A stretch of 36,053 bases of DNA from a virus: IMG/VR virus record IMGVR_UViG_3300035698_008813, positions 1 to 36,053 of that record, one strand, 5' to 3'. The position numbers and the translations under genes are program-made. A model generated the notes under the pieces. It had not been told where the DNA came from and made no database searches. It saw nothing but the letters and a program-made list of their open reading frames with translations. Below, piece after piece: positions 1-7,087 of this stretch (positions are counted from its first letter, which is position 1; each line of letters opens with the position of its first letter).

Positions 1-268
1 TCATCTTAGCTTGAACTTGTGCTTGAGATGTTACACCCAATTGGGCGGCAAGGGAACCTAGTTCATCGGAGGATGATTCAGCAGCACGATCGGTGTTGAG
101 TAGGGAATCAAACGCGGTTTTTGAGGATGTGCTGAAACTGCGAAAGGACTTTGATACATCCTGCGCGGTTTTTTCAGTTTCACCGAGATTGTCGGTAAAC
201 TTTTTTATGGTTTTCGTCGCATCGTCCTCAGACGTAAGCAGGACTGCGATGGTATATTCAGCGCCCAT
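1..268 (-). CDS. Tape measure protein, N-terminal part (runs off the left edge)
   Basis: The minus frame from ATG 268 stays open to the window edge, giving 89 residues that begin MGAEYTIAVLLTSEDDATKT. The sequence is polar and helical, with repeated patterns such as TIKKFTDNLGETEKTAQDV, typical of the coiled-coil start of phage tape measure proteins that set tail length. Position is the main support: it directly follows the major tail protein and the two tail chaperone frames, which is the conserved siphovirus order. Its start overlaps the chaperone frame by 11 bases. The function is inferred from context plus composition; the transmembrane and hydrophobic-repeat part that would confirm it lies outside the window. 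Confidence 0.7.
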   Translation of the reverse strand, partial: MGAEYTIAVLLTSEDDATKTIKKFTDNLGETEKTAQDVSKSFRSFSTSSKTAFDSLLNTDRAAESSSDELGSLAAQLGVTSQAQVQAKM

Positions 269-545
269 ATTCGTTCCTCAGATTGATAACCTCACCTACG
301 ATTCGCCACAACCCAGGGTTAGAATCTATCCAGGTGTTCCAGTCACGGCTTGTTTTCCACGCTCGTACAGCATTGTATACGTTTAGTGCTGTTAGCGCTC
401 GGCGCAACTCCCCGGCGCGTTGATCTCGTACCCCTCCCGGTTCTGGCAATGCATCAAATGCTTTGCATTGCCAGGCAAGTTCTAATTCTGGCGGCGGAGG
501 GTACTTCTTTGGGTTTTCGGCGTGATCCGCCGCCGCCAGGATCAT
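258..545 (-). CDS. Tail assembly chaperone, downstream (T-like) frame
   Basis: This 95-residue frame begins MILAAADHAENPKKYPPPPE and continues with a Trp- and Asn-rich helical segment. Its first ATG overlaps the stop of the upstream chaperone as ATGA. In lambda-like phages the second chaperone domain is made only as an extension of the first by a -1 frameshift, and this frame lies in the -1 register with a run of five G just before the overlap. It could be made as a fusion (about 230 residues in total) or by re-initiation at the ATGA. The position between major tail protein and tape measure supports the role; no family motif was recognised. Confidence 0.6.
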   Translation of the reverse strand: MILAAADHAENPKKYPPPPELELAWQCKAFDALPEPGGVRDQRAGELRRALTALNVYNAVRAWKTSRDWNTWIDSNPGLWRIVGEVINLRNEYGR

Positions 546-551
546 TCCCCC
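542..551 (-). promoter_or_regulatory. Candidate -1 ribosomal frameshift site
   Basis: On the minus strand the last codons of the upstream chaperone read CCG GGG GAA TGA. Slipping back by one base on the G run puts the ribosome into the frame of the downstream chaperone. Programmed -1 frameshifts at this place are conserved in many tailed phages (gpG/gpGT of lambda). The heptamer is not the ideal lambda GGGAAAG, so simple stop-start coupling at ATGA is the alternative. Confidence 0.4.
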
Positions 552-955
552 GGTACGTCCTGAGAATCAGCGATCCAGTTGTCGATCTCACGAGATAGCC
601 AATGCACGGCAGCGGGGAGCATATCGTCAACGGTCTCTTCTGTGACATCCTTGAGCCAACCACACGAAGCTGCTGCACGCACAATAGCCCCCCGGTTTTC
701 CGGGATAGATAGTTGTGCGCTGCGCTTCTGTTCTGCTTGCAAGTTGGCTATAAACTCACGCAACACCAGGCCGAATCGCTCGCCATCGAGCTTGGGTAGC
801 GATTTCACAAAATCCGTTATTTCCTCGCCGTATTTGTGAGCGTCTATGCCACCACCTTTGATCCGGCGTAGGATGGCGAAAAACTCCTCTACTCCCCGTT
901 GGCGCAAGTTTGGCAAGTCGAAGGACAGTTCTAGCTTTTTGTGTGATATATTCAT
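542..955 (-). CDS. Tail assembly chaperone (G-like)
   Basis: A protein of 137 residues starting MNISHKKLELSFDLPNLRQR. I chose the ATG at 955 because it overlaps the stop of the major tail protein gene as TAATG; a longer reading to 1009 would run into that gene. The product is helical and charged, with no membrane segment. Its place directly after the major tail protein and before the tape measure gene is that of the tail assembly chaperone, which coats the tape measure protein before the tail tube polymerises. The end of the gene contains a GGGGGAA run just before TGA, a candidate slippery site. Confidence 0.65.
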   Translation of the reverse strand: MNISHKKLELSFDLPNLRQRGVEEFFAILRRIKGGGIDAHKYGEEITDFVKSLPKLDGERFGLVLREFIANLQAEQKRSAQLSIPENRGAIVRAAASCGWLKDVTEETVDDMLPAAVHWLSREIDNWIADSQDVPGE

Positions 956-1413
956 TAGCTTGCGATAGTCTCCGTCGTCACGTAAGCCACTTTGAACTGG
1001 AATGAGCACTTGATCGGACTACCATCACCAGCGTCGAGCGGCGGGTATTGGAAATTGGTGATCTTTGTCAGCGGAGTATAGTACCGCTGGTCTCCAATAT
1101 CCCCACCTCCAGGACTCCACCGAATATAGATCGCGTCTCCACAGGCAGCCTCGTGCTCTGCTCGTGCCAATTCCCAACCCTCGACGTCGTTTTCTGAGTA
1201 GATGACCGTTACAGTCGGCGTCATCGGTTCTCTTTTGCCGAAGGTGATTACGGCAGTGTCACCGTCTTGGGTATACCCTTCTCCACTCATTCTCGATTGG
1301 TCTAGGCCAGAGATTGATTGTGCCGTCCCACTGATGTCTGACCAGGACGCATTGTCACTGCTGAACTCTATTTTCCCGCAAGCCATTGAAAAACGTTCTG
1401 TAGTCTGTGCCAT
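955..1413 (-). CDS. Major tail protein (tail tube)
   Basis: A protein of 152 residues beginning MAQTTERFSMACGKIEFSSD, with a strong ribosome binding site (AGGAGGT) nine bases before the ATG. The beta-rich pattern, with segments such as DTAVITFGKREPMTPTVTV and a C-terminal KCSFQFKVAYVTTETI strand, fits a tail tube protein that assembles into the stacked hexamers of the tail. It is followed by chaperones and tape measure and preceded by tail completion genes, which is the usual order. The identification rests on size, context and fold-like pattern rather than a diagnostic motif. Confidence 0.7.
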   Translation of the reverse strand: MAQTTERFSMACGKIEFSSDNASWSDISGTAQSISGLDQSRMSGEGYTQDGDTAVITFGKREPMTPTVTVIYSENDVEGWELARAEHEAACGDAIYIRWSPGGGDIGDQRYYTPLTKITNFQYPPLDAGDGSPIKCSFQFKVAYVTTETIAS

Positions 1414-1443
1414 TTCGTCTACCTCCTGATAGTTAACCTATTT

Positions 1444-1782
1444 TCAGCCTTTACGTCTTCGTGCAGGCTGTGAAGCCGTAATCCATTCTTGTGCATTTCG
1501 TTTCCACTTCTGAATCGTGCTCGTTTTGTATTTGAATAATTCTGCTACTTGTTCATCGTCGGCATCTAAAAATTGAGCTACCGTGACAATTCCAATCATT
1601 GCAAGCCTTTTTCCTCTCCTCACCCAGCCGGGCAACTCCGAAAGAGGCGGCGTGTAAACTGGTGCGAGAGCATTCTTTTTCAACAGCACACCGATTACGC
1701 CGGGTTTGAAATCACCCTCGGTGACAAGAGCGCCAATAGGTTGTCCTGTGCTCAATTGTTTCAAAACTGTATATCGTCCCAT
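1444..1782 (-). CDS. Small tail-module protein with helix-hairpin-helix-like C-terminus
   Basis: A protein of 112 residues starting MGRYTVLKQLSTGQPIGALV; the ATG at 1782 has AGGAG six bases upstream. The N-terminal half, with the pattern G-x-L-V...VLLKKNALAPV, resembles small domains often encoded beside phage head and tail genes. The C-terminal half (about residues 55-100) reads LAMIGIVTVAQFLDADDEQV then a KxSTIxKWK-like helix, similar to helix-hairpin-helix modules. It sits between the tail terminator-like gene and the major tail protein gene. The precise role is unknown; it could be a minor structural or assembly factor. Confidence 0.5.
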   Translation of the reverse strand: MGRYTVLKQLSTGQPIGALVTEGDFKPGVIGVLLKKNALAPVYTPPLSELPGWVRRGKRLAMIGIVTVAQFLDADDEQVAELFKYKTSTIQKWKRNAQEWITASQPARRRKG

Positions 1783-1789
1783 AGCTCTC

Positions 1790-2239
1790 CTAGAACACAT
1801 TCAGCACAATCGTGAACCGCCCACGCAGGTCTGTTACGCCCTGATATTCAAATGAGCCTATCGCCCACGACCATTTGAACGTGCGAATACCTGTCAAATC
1901 AAACGGCGGGCAATCCTGAACTTTCATTATCGCTCGGATCGCGTCCACCCCGCCAACGAGCGCCTTCATATCCTCTCCCAGGTGACGACGCGGGCGGTAC
2001 ACGTCGGCAAAGATGATTATTTCCTCTACGATCTCAGCGTTGTTGAGTGTCACTTTCTGCGTTCTGCTGTCCGTGCTCACAGGTGAACCAGATTGCGGCC
2101 AGACCTGGAGCAGTAGATCTTCGTGTTGTCCCTCGGTCAGTTCGTCGTAGGATTCACTCCGGGCAATCCCCGAAGCGACGCTCAGTTTGCCTTCTATCGC
2201 ATCGCACATCTGTGCTAGTGTTAGGGTGCTGCCTCCCAT
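1790..2239 (-). CDS. Putative tail terminator or tail completion protein
   Basis: A protein of 149 residues beginning MGGSTLTLAQMCDAIEGKLS. The ATG at 2239 is preceded by a GAGGG ribosome binding site and lies one base after the stop of the gp10-like gene. The sequence alternates helices and strands (EIVEEIIIFADVYRP, FKWSWAIGSFEYQGVTDLRG) and ends in a beta strand, as in gpU-like terminators that cap the tail tube and bind the head connector. Length and position between HK97 gp10-like and major tail protein agree with this. No direct motif proves it. Confidence 0.55.
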   Translation of the reverse strand: MGGSTLTLAQMCDAIEGKLSVASGIARSESYDELTEGQHEDLLLQVWPQSGSPVSTDSRTQKVTLNNAEIVEEIIIFADVYRPRRHLGEDMKALVGGVDAIRAIMKVQDCPPFDLTGIRTFKWSWAIGSFEYQGVTDLRGRFTIVLNVF

Positions 2240-2240
2240 A

Positions 2241-2609
2241 TCATTTCCCCCTCGTGATGCTGCCCACTGCCCGGTCAAAGATGGCAAAGATGCGCTCTTT
2301 GTTTTTTTCTATTGCTCGGCTCAGATAGAATTTGCCCTTCATAAACTTTGTTCCGAACTCTTGATAAGGCGCATAATGTACATTGCTTCCTACAATTCCC
2401 TCGACTGGATTTCCTTGCCTTACCTCTGGTGTGATGCTTGCCCGCAATCGCCCAGTGTCTACCGGGGCATTGATCTTGGCATCCCTCACAACTATCAAAG
2501 TAGCATCACGCATTGCCTGGAGCATCGGCGATCCGCGCAAGCCTTGAACTGTGCGAATCATAGCACTTTGGATTTTTTTCAACCCGCGCACTTCAACACT
2601 GACGTCCAC
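2241..2609 (-). CDS. HK97 gp10-like tail completion protein
   Basis: A protein of 122 residues starting at GTG 2609, with GGAGG six bases upstream. It shows the signature of the HK97 gp10 family: an N-terminal helix, then APVDTGRLRASI (about residues 48-59) and NVHYAPYQEFGTKF (about residues 75-90). Members act in joining head and tail or as minor tail components. The start follows the connector stop directly (TAAGTG), so the genes are translationally coupled. Confidence 0.85.
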   Translation of the reverse strand: MDVSVEVRGLKKIQSAMIRTVQGLRGSPMLQAMRDATLIVVRDAKINAPVDTGRLRASITPEVRQGNPVEGIVGSNVHYAPYQEFGTKFMKGKFYLSRAIEKNKERIFAIFDRAVGSITRGK

Positions 2610-3317
2610 TTACCGCCTCCCCGTCATCGGCTTGACATAGCGCCCATCAACGAGCAGCCGCTTGATGTCTGGGTCGAGACTTTGCGTATACATCAACGTC
2701 CCCAACTCCCCACTTGCCAGCGTGTCACTCATTGCAGCCTGAAGACGCTTGAACCAGCGCGCCGATTGCATAATACATGCCGTCACGATGTCTGCTGGCG
2801 TATCTGTCGCCCAGCCCCACTTGGCCGTAACTTTGACAGTAGGAACGCCCCGCGAGACAGTCGTGTGGGGTTTGAATCCAGCCTTGAAAGAATAGTCCCC
2901 ACTGGTGAATAGACTATAAGCTGCGTTTGCCCCAATGACGAGCATCGTGTAAGGCATAGATACGTAGTCAGGCAACTTCGGATCACCCGTCGCCGGAAAG
3001 CAGTCCGCATCTGTCGTAATGCCCAGGGTTCCCACCGTCCAGGCCGTGTATTCGTCTTCATCGTCGCTTGGTGAGTTTTTTACAGCGACTGTTGAGATTG
3101 ACGTGCACTCGTCTATCAATTGATAGGGCTTTCCTGAGCCAGAATAATAACGAGCGGTGGCGCTATCATCTGCCGTAAACCCATCGGGACGATTACAAAA
3201 CCGGTCGATGTTTCTGGTGGCGCTATCGAGCAAACGAGTGATCGTCGCTGTCCATTTCCCAGCGGTGTCTTTAAGGTCAATCTCGGCTTTGAATATTGCT
3301 ATTGTCGCGTAAGCCAT
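2610..3317 (-). CDS. Head-tail connector (adaptor) protein
   Basis: A protein of 235 residues beginning MAYATIAIFKAEIDLKDTAG. The start at ATG 3317 is set by GGAGG four bases before it and by the TAATG overlap with the preceding sulfotransferase gene; an open frame upstream of this is a shadow of that gene. The pattern of N-terminal helices (TITRLLDSATRNIDRFCNRP), a central beta region with the YYSGSGKPYQLIDE motif, and C-terminal helices ending in SLDPDIKRLLVDGRYVKP is that of gp6/gp15-like adaptors that sit under the portal. The virion genes resume here after the glycan cassette. Confidence 0.7.
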   Translation of the reverse strand: MAYATIAIFKAEIDLKDTAGKWTATITRLLDSATRNIDRFCNRPDGFTADDSATARYYSGSGKPYQLIDECTSISTVAVKNSPSDDEDEYTAWTVGTLGITTDADCFPATGDPKLPDYVSMPYTMLVIGANAAYSLFTSGDYSFKAGFKPHTTVSRGVPTVKVTAKWGWATDTPADIVTACIMQSARWFKRLQAAMSDTLASGELGTLMYTQSLDPDIKRLLVDGRYVKPMTGRR

Positions 3318-4042
3318 TATTCCTCCACAAACTGTTCGTACTCTGTTCCACGCAAGTGCCCAACGATGGCCTTCCAATTTGAAATCGTATCCCGCCAGGG
3401 CGCATGGTGAACCTTCTGCATTGCATACGAGAGTGGTAAATATGGAACGCCAAGAAAACCACATATTGACCGTCCAAAAGTTTCTGGTATCCAACTAGCG
3501 TTTTCGCCGCCTGTAATCTGCTCATAAGTCAAGTTCAAAACTGGGAGATTGCTTCTCGTTAGTTTTCTTTCGGCTAAAAAGTAGCGTCCGGCCTCATCAT
3601 TACAGCGGGCCAGCACACTGCCGGGACCGAGTTTACACGGTGGCAAATCAACAGGTGTGAAGGTGTGCGTTGGATGTCCCTTTATAGTTCCCAACCGCCG
3701 TCCGGCGTTTATCTCGTGACTGATTGCCTGGTTGAGAATGTTTTCACGCTTCAGGAAAATCACCTTGACGGGTGGCGCTTGAGACGTGAGATATTTCCAT
3801 ACCGGTGAACGGAAAGCGTGATTATTGATTAGCTTACACATTGCGATCTTGTAATGCTGCGAGTGCAAGATCAATTCAAGACGCGCTACTTCGTCAGGCG
3901 CAGCTTTGGCCCATTGGCTACGTTTCGCTAACGGCTCCCCTCGTTCACAGAAGATGTCCGGGTGATTGCTCAGGCAACCAGCCAACCAGCTTCCGCCCGT
4001 TCGTTGCAGTGTAATGAGTACCGCCGGATTAGCCGCTGTCAT
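3317..4042 (-). CDS. Sulfotransferase family protein (copy A)
   Basis: A protein of 241 residues beginning MTAANPAVLITLQRTGGSWL; the ATG at 4042 has GGAGG upstream. Residues 10-40 contain QRTGGSWLAGCLSNHPDI and then RGEP, matching the 5'-phosphosulfate loop of PAPS-dependent sulfotransferases. About residues 90-120 read KVIFLKRENILNQAIS, which fits the 3'-phosphate binding segment. A late NLTYEQI stretch is also typical of Stf0/carbohydrate sulfotransferases. It would transfer sulfate from PAPS to a sugar or protein. It overlaps the upstream methyltransferase by 14 bases and is about half identical in key stretches to copy B at 7.1-7.8 kb. Confidence 0.8.
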   Translation of the reverse strand: MTAANPAVLITLQRTGGSWLAGCLSNHPDIFCERGEPLAKRSQWAKAAPDEVARLELILHSQHYKIAMCKLINNHAFRSPVWKYLTSQAPPVKVIFLKRENILNQAISHEINAGRRLGTIKGHPTHTFTPVDLPPCKLGPGSVLARCNDEAGRYFLAERKLTRSNLPVLNLTYEQITGGENASWIPETFGRSICGFLGVPYLPLSYAMQKVHHAPWRDTISNWKAIVGHLRGTEYEQFVEE

Positions 4043-4646
4043 TTTTCCTCCGATAGAAACGACGCTCGCCGTCGAATAATTCAAGACTACACTCAAGTTC
4101 AAAAGACTTTAGCAATTCATCCCTGCCTTCGTCATTGCGAACGTCTATTATCAAAAGTCCTCCAGGGCGAACTAGACGACTGGTTTCTTTTGCATAAGCT
4201 TCCAGTGGGAAATGCCAACCCCATGCAAACAAAGAAAGTGCCAAGTCTACTTTTACATCTGTAGGGATCTCACAGTCATCTGTTGCCTCAAGCAGGTGAA
4301 TCTGCTTTGCGGGCACACCGTTGTTGCCCATCAGTTTCCACGCTGTCCGAAGCGACGTATAGAAAGCGTCTTGGGTTTCTGTTCCATATTCTGCGTTGAT
4401 TGATGTTTTATCCAGTAAATAAAAGTCAGCATCAGGATACAGTGAATACAAACGTGCATCTATGGCGGCAATGCCACACCCGATGTCGAGGATAGCGTCA
4501 GCCTCGTCGGACAACCAGGGCCTTATTAGCGCCATATCGTACTCGATAATCTCTGAGTACATCAAATCAAGTCGCCGGATCGCTGTACGCTGGAGGACGG
4601 CATAGGCCAACATCTCGTGATTCAGTTTCAAGTAGTAAGATTTCAT
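4029..4646 (-). CDS. Class I SAM-dependent methyltransferase
   Basis: A protein of 205 residues beginning MKSYYLKLNHEMLAYAVLQR. Residues about 52-60 read ILDIGCGIAAID, the glycine-rich SAM-binding motif I, and LLDKTSINAEYG follows as the acidic end of strand 2. VDLALSLFAWGWHFPLE and LVRPGGLLIIDVR correspond to motifs IV and the post-V strand. The substrate is unknown; in this cassette a sugar O-methyltransferase or similar is likely. It overlaps the preceding small gene by four bases and the next sulfotransferase by 14, so the genes are clearly co-translated. Confidence 0.8.
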   Translation of the reverse strand: MKSYYLKLNHEMLAYAVLQRTAIRRLDLMYSEIIEYDMALIRPWLSDEADAILDIGCGIAAIDARLYSLYPDADFYLLDKTSINAEYGTETQDAFYTSLRTAWKLMGNNGVPAKQIHLLEATDDCEIPTDVKVDLALSLFAWGWHFPLEAYAKETSRLVRPGGLLIIDVRNDEGRDELLKSFELECSLELFDGERRFYRRKNDSG

Positions 4647-4924
4647 TGCCCAATTCCCAGGCTGTCGGCAAGTACCATCAAGGCGGTTTGCAGATCTTCT
4701 TCTGAACCATTGAAAAACGACGGCTTCATCTTGCCGTTTTTCAATGTGTAGAATCCATCAGGCAGCCACTTGCCTTTCTTCTTGAACAGGTTACGGTATG
4801 CCGTTCTGTATTTTTCATCTTCTGGAGAAACCGTTATAAGCAGTCCATTCATCTTGTACAGAATACTCTCAAAGATGAATAGATTCTCTACCTGTTGGCG
4901 TTTCAGTTTACGCTTTTGGCCCAC
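4643..4924 (-). CDS. Small hypothetical protein in the glycan cassette
   Basis: A charged protein of about 93 residues. I favour GTG 4924, which has GGAGG eight bases upstream and overlaps the glycosyltransferase end by 17 bases; ATG 4852 (MNGLLITVSPEDEKYRTAYR) is the alternative. The basic first part (QKRKLKRQQVE) is followed by a segment KGKWLPDGFYTLKNGKMKPS and a C-terminal helix. I recognise no family. Its tight coupling to a glycosyltransferase and a methyltransferase suggests an accessory role in the same pathway, which is inference only. Confidence 0.6.
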   Translation of the reverse strand: MGQKRKLKRQQVENLFIFESILYKMNGLLITVSPEDEKYRTAYRNLFKKKGKWLPDGFYTLKNGKMKPSFFNGSEEDLQTALMVLADSLGIGQ

Positions 4925-5675
4925 TAGCCCATCCTCCAAATTGATAATCAAACACCCAGTGTTTTTGCTGATAAACGTGTCCGGCCATCCGCTTGTCATA
5001 TTTCTTGGCTGTGAAGTGAGTTCCGACACGTCCAGTATTTGTCACACGGGATAGGGCGGGAAATAGATTGTACACTCGCTCCCCCCGCTTTCTAATGTAG
5101 TTTGCCACGCTGTTGTCCCACATCCCCGGACGCCCCCACAATATCTCGGCGTTGCACCAAGCCGGATTGCCATAAGACCACCACTGGCGCTCACCCATCA
5201 AAAAGCCCCACCCAACAAAGGCCCGCGAGAAAAGTAGGTCTTGAGGATTCTCTCGTCCCATATCGTGCATTTTACACAAGCATAATGCCCCGATGTCATC
5301 GAGGCCTGGCGTGGCTAATAGTTGCGCTTCGTTTTCAATGTACCAGTTTGCGACGTCAAGCGCATCAGGAGATAGTACCAGGTCATCTTCCAGGTACAGG
5401 TTGTAGCCAGCCCCTTCGTGGTCAAATACGTGATTCATTAGCCAGTAGGTATTTTGGTTTATACCTTCATTCTCTCTCGCCCGATGAATCGCCGTGTCAA
5501 CAAAGTCAACTTCTTCTGCTACCGCCCAGACATCATCAAAATTCCCACCACCCGCGTCGATACGGATGTGGAGTTTCCAATCATCAAAGGATGCTTGTTG
5601 GTTATATAGTGAATCAGTGAGCAAGCGCAAGTTGTCGGGTCTGTTGTAAGCCGCTATCGTGATCGTTTTATTCAT
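4908..5675 (-). CDS. Glycosyltransferase, GT-A fold (GT2/GNT-I-like)
   Basis: A protein of 255 residues starting MNKTITIAAYNRPDNLRLLT, with AAGGAAGG just before the ATG. The opening strand followed by AYNRPDNLRLLTDSL is the classic nucleotide-sugar binding start of GT-A enzymes, and NLYLEDDLVLSPDAL (near residue 100) supplies the acidic metal-binding EDD. The later GWGFLMGERQW and RPGMWDNSVANYIRKRG segments resemble enzymes related to GNT-I, which add a sugar to a glycan. It overlaps the upstream methyltransferase by eight bases. Donor and acceptor cannot be read from the sequence. Confidence 0.75.
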   Translation of the reverse strand: MNKTITIAAYNRPDNLRLLTDSLYNQQASFDDWKLHIRIDAGGGNFDDVWAVAEEVDFVDTAIHRARENEGINQNTYWLMNHVFDHEGAGYNLYLEDDLVLSPDALDVANWYIENEAQLLATPGLDDIGALCLCKMHDMGRENPQDLLFSRAFVGWGFLMGERQWWSYGNPAWCNAEILWGRPGMWDNSVANYIRKRGERVYNLFPALSRVTNTGRVGTHFTAKKYDKRMAGHVYQQKHWVFDYQFGGWASGPKA

Positions 5676-6291
5676 CGCCTTCCTTGACAGATGTAAAGTG
5701 CATTTTTTTAGATCGTATATTGGCAGAACTAACGAGCATCCAGTCTGCCTCTTTTCTTGCCCACCAGACAACTCCCCCCTTCGGCACTTGTGGATCGGCT
5801 AACGTTTCGTCTACTGCCCGGATCACACCCTCGCGCCCTTTTCCGTAATCGTGCCCGCACAGAATGCCGCCGGTTTTCAGTAGGGGGGCATAATGCAGAA
5901 TATCAAACTTGACGGCTTCGTAACTGTGATCGGCGTCTATACATACCAGGTCAAAACAACCCGCCGGAAGTAGTCCAACCGCATCACTGGTGAGCATTCT
6001 CAAGACTGTTACCCTATGCCGCTTGTCTGTGATATTCGCAAGGAAGATCGCCACGTCTTTATCGCCCACTTCACGACCACCAGGTTTGACTGGTGGCAAG
6101 TTCCAATTGTCCACACACCAGATGTGCGCGTCACTACTGTCGAGCAGTGCTCGCGTCGAGCGCCCGTGATAGCAACCGAGTTCAATGATTTTCTGACAAC
6201 CGGTTGCCAGTTCAGCGAGTCGTCTCAAGTCGTGTTCAAACATAGACGACTGAACCGGAATTTGCAAAGCTCTCGTTAAATCAACGCTCAT
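5668..6291 (-). CDS. Class I methyltransferase, Methyltransf_24-like (copy A)
   Basis: A protein of 207 residues beginning MSVDLTRALQIPVQSSMFEH. Residues about 34-50 read IIELGCYHGRSTRALLD, a motif I typical of the Methyltransf_24 group, and CFDLVCIDADHSYEAVKFDI is its conserved acidic motif. GGILCGHDYG follows, as in related cephalosporin hydroxylase/macrocin O-methyltransferase-like enzymes. Copy B (6.5-7.1 kb) is a clear paralogue. It is the first gene after the palindrome-rich gap at 6.3-6.5 kb and its GGGAG site lies ten bases before the ATG, so its transcription may restart there. Confidence 0.8.
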   Translation of the reverse strand: MSVDLTRALQIPVQSSMFEHDLRRLAELATGCQKIIELGCYHGRSTRALLDSSDAHIWCVDNWNLPPVKPGGREVGDKDVAIFLANITDKRHRVTVLRMLTSDAVGLLPAGCFDLVCIDADHSYEAVKFDILHYAPLLKTGGILCGHDYGKGREGVIRAVDETLADPQVPKGGVVWWARKEADWMLVSSANIRSKKMHFTSVKEGDE

Positions 6292-6327
6292 TGTTTATTT
6301 CTCCCATCTAAACAGTGTTTTGTGTCC

Positions 6328-6475
6328 ATTATATCCCAAATATATCCCAAATTTGGGATATAAATATTTGCAAAAAATTCTGTAACATTTTTTCGTACCC
6401 CTATATATAGACAGAACTCCTTGGATTTGCTACTTTTCCCTACATATAGGGGTAGTTTTTATACCCCCTAAAAAC
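6328..6475 (-). promoter_or_regulatory. Palindrome-rich intergenic control region with candidate promoter
   Basis: This is the only sizeable gap (about 220 bases) inside the glycan cassette, and it is AT-rich. It holds a perfect 22-base palindrome at 6341-6362 whose half-site ATATCCCAAA occurs again at 6331-6340. Minus-strand TATAAT (6333-6328) lies against the palindrome, so the palindrome looks like an operator; no clear -35 was found. Further right is an inverted repeat 6396-6410/6440-6454 with one mismatch, and a hairpin 6455-6461/6469-6475. The repeat arm 6448-6454 can also pair with 6462-6469, so alternative structures are possible. Confidence 0.5.
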
Positions 6476-6511
6476 GCCATACTATATACACATATTGCTC
6501 TCATAACACGT

Positions 6512-7087
6512 CTAGGGGCTTCCTATATCCCTAGTTTTATCCCAAATTTCAGGGGAAACAGCCCAGATATGATGACCGCACAACTCAAAATCAGCCCCGA
6601 ACATCTCCCCGACGGCGCGTGCTACACCGGGCCATCGCTCAATATAATCGTGGCCGCAGAGGATGGCATTTTCTTCGAGCAACGGGATACTGTTTTCGAT
6701 GTCAAATTTGACGGCCTCATAATCGTGATCGGCATCTATAAATATCAGGTCAAAGATACCAAGCGGCAATATCTCAAGAGCCTCTCGTGTGAACATTGGC
6801 ATCACTGTCACTCGCCCCTGAACGTCTGCAATGTTCTCTAGGAATACTTGATAGTCGGCGTCCGTAATCGTGACACGGCCTTGCACTCCACCCTCGTCAA
6901 CTCCACTCCAGCTATCTACACACCAGAGACGGGCATTGGAGTTGTCAAGCATTGCTCGTGTCGAACGCCCGTGGTAACAGCCCAACTCCAGAATATTTCC
7001 ACATCCTCGTGCTTGCTCTGCTAACCATTGCAGATCGGCCACAGATGTGCCACCAGCGCGGATAGATAATGCTTTGCTTAAATTCAT
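6512..7087 (-). CDS. Class I methyltransferase, Methyltransf_24-like (copy B)
   Basis: A protein of 191 residues starting MNLSKALSIRAGGTSVADLQ. It carries ILELGCYHGRSTRAMLD near residue 32 and FIDADHDYEAVKFDIE near residue 115, both nearly the same as in copy A next door, followed by ILCGHDYIERWPGVARAVGE. It is therefore a duplicate or a diverged partner with the same chemistry on another position. Its ATG overlaps the sulfotransferase stop as ATGA. The last bases of the gene contain another copy of the half-site ATCCCAAATTT also seen in the neighbouring palindrome. Confidence 0.8.
   Translation of the reverse strand: MNLSKALSIRAGGTSVADLQWLAEQARGCGNILELGCYHGRSTRAMLDNSNARLWCVDSWSGVDEGGVQGRVTITDADYQVFLENIADVQGRVTVMPMFTREALEILPLGIFDLIFIDADHDYEAVKFDIENSIPLLEENAILCGHDYIERWPGVARAVGEMFGADFELCGHHIWAVSPEIWDKTRDIGSP

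Noticed and set aside
2187-2912. Plus-strand open frame of 241 codons
   Set aside because: It is antisense to the gp10-like and connector genes, which have clear family motifs and ribosome binding sites. Its own sequence shows no motif.
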